The notes beneath the pieces were generated by a model. That model had not been told where the DNA came from and did not search any database. It saw only the letters and a list, made by a program, of their open reading frames with translations. A program made the position numbers and the translations under genes. From NCBI GenBank assembly GCA_022385805.1, contig MU277671.1, forward strand, positions 3,875 through 67,874: 64,000 nucleotides of DNA, written 5' to 3'. This document shows positions 33,813-43,142 of the stretch, piece after piece. Origin of the DNA: Pilatotrama ljubarskyi. Taxonomy: Eukaryota > Basidiomycota > Agaricomycetes > Polyporales > Polyporaceae. Within the stretch, counting starts at the first letter, position 1. Each line of letters opens with the position of its first letter.

Positions 33813-36167
33813 TCACCGGTGAGCCTGCATGATCGCATCTGAAATGAAGGCAGCAGATATCTGTCGCCCGCCGAACCAGCGGCCATTCAAACCTTCGATC
33901 GCTTTGCGAGCCGCATCGACAGAGTCGAACTGGACGTAAATCTCGCCCTTCGGCCTCGTCAGAGATTTGCGCTGCTGGACGATGATTCGACGTACCTGAG
34001 ACTCCTTTTCGACCTTGATGGCCTGCACAGGTCCGTATTTAGCTTCACATTCACTCTTGACATCGTCAGCAAGATCCTTGTCCCAGTCACGCTCGGTTTC
34101 CCTGCGCAATACTATGAGTTCTCCAGCCTAATGCACAATACCGTGGAACGTACTCTTCAGGGTCGAACATGTTCTTGAGAAGCACTGACCGAGACTGCAT
34201 CGTCTGTGGAATATTAGGCCGCGAACTAGAACAGTGATCAGCGTCATACAGAAGGACGTATCTGAACAAGACTTACACTGGCTCGAGCTTCAACGGGGGA
34301 GTATCAATCCTGGCAAGTTTCTGCATCAGCGCTTGACGAGAAGCTGCGTTCAGGTTACCGCCTGGAAATGGGTGAGTATCTCCAGTGAGAAGGCGTTTAC
34401 GACGCAGAATTTGAACCCTTACCCCCGGCTTCGTCAAGAGTGTCCTGTTGAGTATATCGGACCGAGCCCTTCTCATGAACCGTATTGACTCGAAGCTGAG
34501 GTGCAAGATCAGTATGTAGAGATTGCGAGATGTACCGACTGGCTTACAGTGCGGCCGGCCAGCTCAAAACCATCCATCTGCTCAAGAGCCATCTTGGCAT
34601 CTTCAGCGCGCTTATACCTACAGAACTAGTGAGGGAAGTAAGAGGAATATCAGGAATCTCTACTAACTGCACGAAGGCGTAGCCCTTGCTTCGCCCAGTC
34701 ATCGGGTCCCGATGGAGATCGACGAACTCTAGCTCGCCAAATGGTTCAAATACTTGCTTGATGTCTGACTCAGTGAGATTGAAGTGGAGGGATCCGACAT
34801 AGAGTCTAAGGGGAACGTATGAGATTGCGTCAAAGCCCTCACGTCACGTTAGATGGAACTTACTGCATGCCCCCGTGGGGAGCGCTCACACCAGGAGGGA
34901 GGTTAAGGTTCCTAGAGTGCTCTTAGTTAGTCCCGCCGGCATAGGTATACACGGGGAACAGCCTCACCCATCACCAGGATGGAGCCTGTTTCTTTCTGCT
35001 TCTGTGTGCTGAATTTGGATCGGAAGACCCATCACGACTGTACCGCTGAGAGCAATAGCCCTGTCAACGAGCTCAACTGAGCGGAATTCAACATAACCGA
35101 TTCTATCGCAAGATCGTTAGTCTAGGTCAATGGACGAAAAGTGGATGCTGACCCCTTGGAGCGTCGCGAAATTCTGTCAGTGACAATCCGGGCGTCCATG
35201 ACGGATCCTTCTCCGAGCTTGTCCTCGAAGAAGTAGCCCAGATCACGCGCAGTGAGTCGAGCTGCAAGCTGAGAAACGAAGACAGACCGCGCCTCTGAAT
35301 CGTCAGGACTGGGCTCTTCGTTCATAGGGTCGTCCTGGGGAAGGTCGTATGAGGGCGAAGAGCGCCTGAATGTCACTCGTTAGCCACTAGGCAAAAACCC
35401 TGTATCTGAAACTCCTACTTTTTCGGTGGCGGGCTCACTGGGCGGCTACGCTCTCTGTCTCGACGATACCGGGGATGGTCTTCCGGATCATCTCTAGGGT
35501 CGCGAGAACGCCTCGGTCGATCGCCGTACCGACGATCAGGCTCGCGAGAACGAGTTCTGTGACGACGTGGGCTATCAGCGAGAGGCGGCGGGGGTGCAGG
35601 CAGACCGGCGGAAGCTGGTGGGGCAGGAAGAGAGGACTCTTCGGCACCTTCGTCAGACCGCTTTCTCTTGACCCGGTCGTCAGCGTCGCGGGGATCCTCT
35701 GGTTCGTCTCCGCGCTTCCTGCGGCGGTCACGGTAGTCCCTGTCATCGCGGTCGCGGTCGCGTTCCCTGTCCCTCTCACGCTCACGATGGCTATGACGGC
35801 TCTCAGCCCTATCCCTGTCGCTGCGACGGCTCTCGCCTTCACGTTCCCTACGTCGTTCGCGCTCCCTATCGCGGTCGGGGTCCTTGTCCCTGTGCGACCT
35901 CTCGCGAGACCTGTCTCTTTTGTCGCGACTGCGACTCCTCCTGCGCCTTTCATCATGGTCGTCACGCTCTCTGTAACGCCTCTCCCTTTCTCTCTCCCTC
36001 TCGCGCTCCCTGGAGCGTGAGCGATGAGAGCGTCGAGTGCGGTGGGTCTCGGTGGAGTGGTTGCGGGACCTGCAGAACGAAAGAGGTCCAGTTACACTCC
36101 CTCAGATGAATGAAAATGCTTACGACTTCGAACGCCTGTCAGGCGACCTCTCTCTTTCGACTTCCAT
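33813..36167 (-). CDS. RBM39/Rsd1-type splicing factor (RS region + three RRMs)
   Basis: CC1-like nuclear splicing factor related to RBM39 and fission yeast Rsd1. Exon 1 gives MEVERERSPDRRSK and splices at gtaagc to the RS/RE region (HRSRSRERERERERERRYRE, with alternating Arg-Glu/Asp/Ser for about 150 residues). RRM1 starts ARSVFVSQLAARLTARDLGY; then come GIGYVEFRSVELVDRAIALS and the linker with RNRLHPGDG and NLNLPPG. RRM2 reads MQLYVGSLHFNLTESDIKQV and KGYAFVQYKRAEDAKMALEQ. The third RRM is of the UHM type: VLLKNMFDPEEETERDWDKD, then YGPVQAIKVEKES, then GEIYVQFDSVDAARKAIEGL. It ends SAAFISDAIMQAHR. Roughly ten introns. The order and spacing of the three domains match the family. It would bridge U2AF-type partners through the UHM. 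Confidence 0.9.
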
Positions 36168-36497
36168 CCTCTCAACTTTGCCGTTTGGCGAAGACATCAC
36201 GAGTGTACGTTTCTCGGAGAGGGAAGCTACGTGCACGGTACTGGGAGAGCGACCGGCCGGAGTGGATGGTCAGCGAAAGACTGGAAGCCCGAAACCATAC
36301 GCTCACATCCAGACTGTCACCGACGTCACGCCTGTGATAGAGTCACACCCCGTCAAGGCCTGGGCTCTCCTACCGTGGGAGTTGCGTGGGAATCACCGGG
36401 AATCTGCTGATGAAACTTAAAGCTGGCGTCCGGGCAGTTGATGTTACAATGGGCCTGCGAGATCTACATGGGGGGTCTAGCGAAGGTATGTTGCTAT
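36168..36497. promoter_or_regulatory. Region between RBM39-like start and KARI-like stop
   Basis: 330 bp between two minus-strand genes, holding the splicing-factor promoter and the 3' end of the KARI-like gene. No clear TATA box. Confidence 0.4.
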
Positions 36498-37983
36498 CTA
36501 CAGGAGACCAGCTAGTCTAGCCCGCACCCTCTTCTCCGCTTGCCCGAGTTCCGAAGCCTCCGACTTCTGGTACAAGACATTGAGAGGGTTCGCGTCGCCC
36601 TCCTTCTCGAGGTCCTCCTCGATCTTGCTGAATTCCTGGCAGAACTTGCCATTCAAGACCTAGGGGGAATCAGAATCGCGTCGGGTGCAATAGGGCTTGA
36701 CGCTGCGCTCACCTGGTTGTACAGGATGTTCTGGAAATGCTCCCTAGTGGCAGCACCATCGAGAGCCAAAGCGCCGCTCAACTGACCATACTGGGAGACA
36801 GTGGAGTGATGTTTGAGCTGTAGCGTGGTCGTTAGCACTATTGGGGATCTTGGCTACGCAGCACGGACTTGTTGGATGAAACCCTCCTCTGCCGCACGCT
36901 CGAAGATCTCGGCCGGTTCCTTGGACATCCACCTGTAGTGCATGTCAGTCAAGCGCAGCGCCATAGCATATCCGTTTCTACCCACATCTCGTAGCAGAGG
37001 GCCTCGTCAGAGCACCCCGCCTCCTTGAGAACGCTGAAGGCTTCCCTGCAGACATGATAGAGTATCAGTGAACCGGCGACGCTGATGACCTGACCTCAAG
37101 AAACGAACCGGAACAGCATAATGATGTTTGGCCAGAGCGCCTGCTCAGCGAATAGATCCATGGCAGTCTCTTCACGAGCAGAGGACGCAATAGCGCCAGC
37201 TTTGGTGGCACCAATAGCACGAGAGAGCGCCAGAGCAATCTCGAGAGCCTTGCCCGTGCCGTCTTGCTCAACGGAAACGAAGCAAGGGAACCCCTTGCCC
37301 TTCGTGTATAGGCTCCGGACAGACGACCCAATCATTCTGCACAGCCCCACTCAGTATCAATGCGTGGCGTTCGTGCGCTCAAATGCGAAACTTGCCGAGG
37401 AGCGACCATGACGACGTCTTGCGAAGGCTTGAACTTCAGAAGCTTGTAGAAGACATTGTATCCACTCGCGACCACAATCGCCGCGTCGTCCTTCAGGTTG
37501 GGTGCGATCTCATTGTTGAAGACACGAGGTTGGACCTGATCCGGAATGAGCAGGAAGATGACTATCCGAGCGGCATATCAGTACAGCTCGCTCCGAGGGT
37601 CTCTTCAAGGCATTTACTCACCGTCTGCTTCCTTGGCCGCCTTGGCGAAGTCGTGTTCGACGTTGAAGCCCTTGGACTTGGCATCCTCAGCGTAGTGATC
37701 CTGCCGATTCGCGATGATGATCTTCTCATTCGGGATACCAGAATCGCGCAGGTTCTGCGCTTGCGCTGCACCCTGGTTCCCGAAGCTATTTATGTATGCT
37801 GTCAGCACAAGTAGCTTGGAGTCTTGAAGATGTGGGAGCATAGCTACGAACCCCAAGAACACAATCGTCTTGTCTTTCAGAACGTCGAGATTGGCATCGG
37901 CGTCGTAGTAGCTGGAAAGATGGACCGTCAGATGCCATAGACATAGCGAACGGGTCCATGAATCACATCTTGGCGGAAGGCAT
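36498..37983 (-). CDS. Divergent ketol-acid reductoisomerase-like protein
   Basis: Ketol-acid reductoisomerase (KARI) architecture without a mitochondrial targeting peptide. Exon joins give MPSAKI, YYDADANLDVLKDKTIVFLG, then FGNQGAAQAQNLRDSGIPNE (Rossmann GxGxxG loop). VIFLLIPDQVQPRVFNNEIA-type and NLKDDAAIVVASGYNVFYKL follow. The C-terminal knotted helical domain has SSAREETAMDLFAEQALWPN, with D and E at the Mg-ligand positions, then ALCYEMW, HHSTVSQYGQ and the end KRVRARLAGLL. Where classical KARIs have a conserved His in SHGFN this protein has ASGYN, and where they have a Lys in APKGPG it has APRMIG. It is thus unlikely to be the ILV5 of branched-chain amino acid synthesis. One intron (37337-37395) has a GC-AG boundary. 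A TATA box lies about 70 nt upstream on the minus strand (38051-38056). About 355 residues. Confidence 0.82.
37337..37395 (-). other. GC-AG intron in the KARI-like gene
   Basis: Reading GCT CCT CG then gcaagt...gtgcag then A ATG ATT joins VVMVAPR to MIGSSVRSLY in frame and aligns with the KARI family. The nearby GT donor (cggcaa/gttt) would break the frame. So the donor is GC followed by AAGT, the usual context of GC-AG introns. Length is 59 nt. Confidence 0.7.
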
Positions 37984-38373
37984 GACTAGGACTGTCGACA
38001 ATGAGCAGACTTGAACTATATGACGTCCCGCACCCCGAACTGCGCGCTCTTATATAGACCTTCCTTCGCGCTTCTACGTTCTGGCCTGGGCGACAGGATT
38101 CAGTGCCGGTTACCCGTCAAGGACATCTTCGCGCACGAGAGCGACCGTATGACTAGAGAGTATCAGAGTATCCGTGAGTCGGGGCACCCTTCCATGTCCC
38201 TGTGACACCGACCCGGCGGCATCGGCGGTCCGCAATGGTGCACCACTGCACTGTGCCTACATCGGTGCGCACATCGTCGAGCTTGATGCAGTGGAGGGTA
38301 CAAAAGGAGTGCTCACGCTCCCAGTGATCGCACGACCTCTTGCTCTCGTGGCCTGTTCGGAAACACATACAGT
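37984..38373. promoter_or_regulatory. Divergent promoter, KARI-like / SDR
   Basis: 390 bp between outward-facing starts. The minus-strand TATA (ctatataag read on that strand, 38049-38058) lies about 70 nt upstream of the KARI-like ATG. A co-regulated pair is possible but nothing here proves it. Confidence 0.6.
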
Positions 38374-39449
38374 ATGTCGCTACTGCCCGACAAGGTCGTC
38401 GTCATCACGGGCGCTTCTCGCGGGATTGGACGCGCGTGCGCGCTCGAATGCGCCAAGCACGGTGCGACGGGACTGGTCCTGCATTACCTCGGGGATGAAG
38501 TAACGGCGAAAGAGGTCCAATCCTTGAAGGAAGAGATCGAGAGTACATATCCGCATGCAAAGGTTGTCACCGTCCCCGGAGACATCGCACAGCGTGAAAC
38601 GTCGTTGAAAGTAGGCAGATACGATAGAACATTCGAAGCGTTGTGCTCACCGGTCCCCCGACTGCAGATCGTCGAAGAGGGCATCAAGGCCTTCACCCGT
38701 ATAGGTATGAGTTCCAAGAACTCAGGGACGCAACGCATATCGAGAGGACTGACAACGGGGCATCGGCAGACGTGCTCGTCAGCAACGCAGGTATCTGCCC
38801 GTTCGCGGAGTTCCTGACAATGCCTCCCGAGACCTGGGAACGCACCCGCCAGGTCAATCTCGACGGGTCGTTCTACATTACCCAGGGTGAGCATCCATAC
38901 TTTGCCGATAGAAAGATCAAGACTCACCTCACTGTCCGGCCAGCCGTCGCGAACCAGATGAAGAACCAGGTCCCTCAAGGCGGTTCAATCATCGGCATAT
39001 CCTCAATATCCGCCCTCGTGGGCGGCGAATACCAATGGTAATTCCGCCGCCATCCGCGATCTCACTATGAATGCTCAGCCACTTCGCCTGTATAGCCACT
39101 ACACCCCCACGAAGGCTGGCATCCTCTCGCTCATGCAGAGCTGCGCGGTCGCCCTCGGAAAGTACAACATCCGCGCCAATGCAGTCCTCCCGGGTACAAT
39201 CGCGACGGATATCAACAAGGAAGACCTCTCGGACGCGGCGAAGCGGGAGGGCATGATCAAGCGGACGGCGTTAGGACGGCTCGGTGGTACGTCGACCTTC
39301 AACATCTCTAGTGTAGTCCAGAAGGTGACGTCCATGCAGCTCCAGATGACATCGCGGGGCCCGTGGTGTTCCTAGCGAGCGATTTGGCGAAGTACATGAC
39401 CGGGGCGCAGGTGCTCGTGGACGGCGGTCTGTTCGTGAATCTGCAGTGA
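38374..39449 (+). CDS. SDR resembling L-rhamnose 1-dehydrogenase
   Basis: Short-chain dehydrogenase/reductase using NAD(P)+. The start [20 protein letters not shown] has the TGxxxGIG cofactor loop. It is followed by [20 protein letters not shown] and [12 protein letters not shown], then [20 protein letters not shown] (NAG motif). [18 protein letters not shown] and [20 protein letters not shown] follow. A splice at caatg/gtaatt...tatag joins EYQC to [20 protein letters not shown], giving the catalytic Ser and Yxxx[21 protein letters not shown] and [20 protein letters not shown] precede the end [12 protein letters not shown]. The motif run and the acidic/hydrophobic pattern match fungal L-rhamnose-1-dehydrogenases (RHA1). 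A related polyol or sugar dehydrogenase is possible. About 260 residues in about six exons. It sits head-to-head with the KARI-like gene and 95 bp from the convergent cupin gene. Confidence 0.85.
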
Positions 39450-39543
39450 GCAATTATACCTTCCACAAGAGATCCTGTACATCTGCAACTTGTTAGCATC
39501 GTGCTTTGGCGTGATCAATGCCGCTGTACCGCTCCTATACAAC

Positions 39544-40319
39544 TCATGCTATTCCAGCTTCCAAAACTTTCCCGTTGACAACAGCGGGTTTTGCATCGAT
39601 CAGGACCGTGATCCAACGCGTCCACTCCGGGCCCGGGTTCCTCCACCCGTGAATAGTTCCACGTTGGACGACAACGTCGCCCGGTTTATCCAGGAGGAAC
39701 TCCGAGCCGTCTTCCATCACCAAGATGAGCCTTCCGCTGACTGGGACAGGTGAGCCTCGTGCGAACACGCTCAGGGATTCCGCCACGTACTCAGTATATT
39801 ATGGTCCAGCGAAGAAGTCCTATGCTGCTCCCGCCACAATCAGTCAGTCCACAATAAGGCCAAGTTCTCTTGCACGAGCTACTCACTGCAGGAGCGCTCG
39901 CACCAGGAGCGAGGTCCGTGTACTGAACATTGGTCCCGGATTTCATAACAAGTCCAAGATCACCGTCCGGCTTACGCGTCGCACCGTCCGCCCTGCGCGA
40001 AAGGACATAGATGAAGCATTCCCGCTGCCCGAAACTGACTCGAGGAGCCAGCTGCCACACTTACTCGTCGTTGTTGTCGTCCACCGGCAAAGGGCCCGTT
40101 GCCCATAGAGGGCCAACTCTCACTCCAGGGAAGCTCTCCCCTGCCTGCCATCGTGACATCCTGCTGGATCACCCTCTGCTCTGCTGATATGCACAACCCG
40201 ACTTCACTCACCTCTTTCGAAGGGATGACCCCGTCGCTCTTCACGACCGCCACGCCATCGGCTCGGTGCCCGGTAACGACGCGCCGCAGGCCGGGAAGAG
40301 GATCCGCTGCTGCGTCCAT
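39544..40319 (-). CDS. Cupin-domain protein
   Basis: Small beta-barrel cupin common in fungal genomes. The start is MDAAADPLPGLRRVVTGHRA, then DGVAVVKSDGVIPSKE. Further exons, kept in frame, give VGPLWATGPLPVDDNNDE, then ADGATRKPDGDLGLVMKSGT and NVQYTDLAPGASAPA. HRTSSLDHNILS follows, and the last exon begins GRLILVMEDGSEFLLDKPGD. It contains VVVQRGTIHGWRNPGPEWTR and ends NGKVLEAGIA. The His residues of HRTSSLDH and of RGTIHGW occupy the usual metal-ligand positions of cupin motifs 1 and 2. The Glu ligand is less clear, so metal binding is likely but unproven. About 170 residues. Proteins of this subgroup have been called epimerase- or dioxygenase-like without proof. The stop is 95 bp from the convergent SDR stop. 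Confidence 0.85.
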
Positions 40320-40788
40320 ATCGAACGCCACCTCTGGTTCTCTGGAACGTTGCCGAGTCCTGACGTTCGTTGAGACACGTCTGGAGGTGAAGGATGATTC
40401 ACCCACCTCCGATGGGAGCCTTCCTGGGCTTTATCGATGGCGAGCAGCCTCGGCAGTCAGGAAGCCCGGTCATATGGCTTGTGGCGGCCCGCTTGTGTGT
40501 ACCCTCGGTTCGGTCTGTCGTACAGGGTTGACATCGTCGGCGCATTGCATCCGGGGCCGCGAAGTCGCATGTGTTACTGCACGACGTTCTGTGAGAGCAG
40601 GATCAGCCTGGCCGGGCAATAGGATCATCCCGTCGAGGCGATCCCTGTGATTGTCAAAGTGAACGGAGACGTAACGCGAACATCGACTTCGTGCTAATTC
40701 TCGCTTCAGCACTTGTGAACTCAAGCAACCGGCGAAGGTCAGAGCACGGAAATGAGATAGTACACGTATATATCCATACGAGACAAGA
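40320..40788. other. Region between the cupin start and the PEX16 3' end
   Basis: 470 bp, minus-strand neighbours on both sides. It holds the cupin promoter and, if the long reading of PEX16 is right, the last part of its coding frame to 40470. Otherwise nothing is seen. Confidence 0.4.
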
Positions 40789-42190
40789 TCAAGGACATCC
40801 GGACGCGATAGCCCTAGAACTATGGAGCAGTATCTTTCCAAGGAGGGTCGTGTCAAATGGAGGACCGGCGCAGGAGCGATGAAAGACGCACAATAATAAT
40901 ACTCGTCGATCAGTGGTATCCAGTCCTTCAGCAATGCGGTGAAGACGCCGATCAGAGGTGTCTGGGCCGTCTTGTCCGCGAAGCCCTCCAACTTCGGCCT
41001 GGAGACGTTGCGCAAGTCAGTAACGGCGGCTCCCTGAAGCTGAAGGGATACCGACCGAGTCCAGTTCTCCCAGATCGACCCTCTCAGGAGGTACCAAATT
41101 ATATCGCGGTCGCGGCGTGCGTACTCCGAGCGCTCCAGGGAAGCAGACTGTGAAGGGACGCGACGGAGATTGAGCGCAAGAAGCTCCATGGCCAATGCAG
41201 TCATGAGCGGCTTGTTATCTCTCCGACCTGAAGATAGCATGATAGCTGTGCGGAAAATGAGCAAGCCGTTCTGAGACGTCGTGGGGTGCTCTAAGCGTAC
41301 CGTATACGAGAGGCCGCAAGTGGTAAATGACCTCTGACAGCCATTCCTTCGGGCTGGAAAGGGGCTTGACAAGAGAAGTGGGCGCCTTGACAGAAGCAGT
41401 TGTCAACGCTTTCGGGAGCAGGAACTCCTCTACCGGGACGGGGGAATGCGCAGGCGGAGGAGGGGTCAGCAGCGGGTGAGGGGGCAGAGGAACATAGTTG
41501 TTCTTGAGGTGCTCTGGAGTAGACAACACGGAGGACGGCGGGGAAGAAGGCGCCAATGTGGGCGAGGACGTGTCAGATCCTGAAGGGGCGTTCTCCGGGT
41601 CGAACTCGCGCTCAGGAATCGGTGGAGACAACAGGGGGCGTCGCGTGATACGGAGCAAAACAAGCCGCAGGAGCGCCCTGAAGATATGGTCTAGTCGTGC
41701 CACCAATTTACAGAAGAAATTACGCACTTGACGACCTCGAGAAAGACGATGCCTCTCCAGCGAGTCTTGCGAGAGACCTTGCGACGAAGGCCCATTTCAA
41801 CGAGCAACTCCGTGAAGCGGATGAGCTCCAGAGCCCGGGCAGCCCACTTGTACCGAGCATCTCTGTCGCACCAGGCCCGAGTGTATCTCGTGTGGGCCGA
41901 CGAGGGGAGGAGGGGTTTGTACTTTGGATCCGTTTGGGCAACCCTGGCGAGGAGGGTATCATGGTACATGCTCATGACATTCAAGACTGCCGAGACTATG
42001 TACATCTGTAATCAACAAGGCGTGTAGTCAACATAGCGAGCAGAGACTGACGGGCTTCCGAGGCAAGCTCAGCATCCTTGAACCTTCCCGGGAGAATCCA
42101 CGTAATTGACCTCAGGGAGGACTCGAGACTGGAGATGGTAGAGACATGGGCGACAAGAAACGATTCATACTGAGCCAAAGCGGAAGACAT
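40789..42190 (-). CDS. PEX16: Peroxisomal membrane protein PEX16
   Basis: Peroxin needed for peroxisome membrane assembly. The start MSSALAQYESFLVAHVSTIS runs into SLESSLRSITWILPGRFKDA and ELASEA, the conserved PEX16 N-terminus. LLNVMSMYHDTLLARVAQ follows, then ARALELIRFTELLVEMGLRR and KVSRKTRWRGIVFLEVVK. The middle has ALLRLVLLRITRRPLLSPPI, a Ser/Pro-rich linker, and EWLSEVIYHLRPLVYG. The last part is SLERSEYARRDRDIIWYLLR, then GSIWENWTR, then PKLEGFADKTAQTPLIGVFT and LLKDWIPLIDEYYY. After that, either a gtgcgt donor removes the next about 78 nt and the protein ends a few codons later (stop at 40789), or the frame reads on for about 115 residues to 40470. Family members end soon after EYYY, so I prefer the short form. 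An N-terminal extension is possible but unsupported. Confidence 0.85.
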
Positions 42191-43142
42191 TGAAGTAGTA
42201 AAGACAGAAGAGAGGGAACCAGGGCCGGGATGTCGAGTCGGAGGCCGACCCACGAGGGTCGAGAGGGCGTAGACGATGGCGAGTGGAAGGAAGCTGAGCG
42301 CGGAGTTGTGGCAAGACACTCCGTAGACGCCTGGGAACTCCGGCCACCAGAGCTTGCCGGACGCTGTTGCCAAATACAGACTCGACGCCTCCGCCACTCG
42401 AAACATATCCCGAACATATCTATGTATGTCCAGACTTTGACCTACTCGCCGCGAGATGCTGTGTGGCCTCCACGACAAGGTTCTAGGTAATCGGAGCAAG
42501 ACACCGCTCCAACCGCGTTGCTCGCCATGAGGCGGCGGTGGCGGATAAATACGAGGGCCATCGTGTACAAACACGCGCCATCTGCTCAGCCACAGTGCAC
42601 TCGCTGTGGTACTGCACCGTCATCGTTTCGCATCCTCCGGAGTGTCCGCGAGCACAGGGCCGCTGTCCGAGAGCTTAAATGTCGCGGAGCGACGACCGGG
42701 AGCAGAGGGCGAGATAGACATCGATGTTTGAATAGAGAAGTTCGTGTGGGACGCCGGGGGATGTGCGAATTTATACGAGGAAAGGCAGTTACAAAGGAGC
42801 GTGCGTGCCCAGCCTCGCCGCCGTGCTGCAGTGTCCCGAGCCGGACTTGCCTTCATCGTCGACCTCGGGCTCATGGCCTGCAGAAAGCTGCACCCACGCA
42901 TGCGCCAGGGCCCGACCGGCGACGACACGGGGCAGCTGCATCGAGTAAGCGCGGTTGATACAGATCACCGCACGAGAATCTCTCGCCCTCCATGATCAAC
43001 GTCGTGCCTCGCTTATATTTTCACAGCCGTTCTCCCTCTTTCCAAAAGCCTTTTGTCCTCCCCCCGCTTGCTTTCTCAGTCTCCACCCTGCTAGCATCGC
43101 TTCAGGCTTACGGCTAGCCCGACGAGCCACCCGCCGCCAGCC
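42191..43142. promoter_or_regulatory. Divergent intergenic region, PEX16 / coiled-coil protein
   Basis: 950 bp between two outward starts. A TATA-like tatattt lies at 43014-43020, about 125 nt before the ATG at 43143, followed by a C/T-rich leader. A minus-strand frame at 42620-42928 starts plausibly (MSISPSAPGRRSATFKLSDS) but stops at once after EDAKR and shows no domain; I did not call it. Confidence 0.5.

Noticed and set aside
35475..36020. Hydrophobic plus-strand frame that looks membrane-like
   Set aside because: It is the reverse complement of the Arg/Glu-rich RS region of the splicing factor, which gives artificial Ala/Val/Leu/Pro-rich sequence.
42620..42928. Possible extra 5' exon of PEX16 or a small gene
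   Set aside because: The frame starts well (MSISPSAPGRRSATFKLSDS) but stops soon after, with no splice donor that joins PEX16 in frame.
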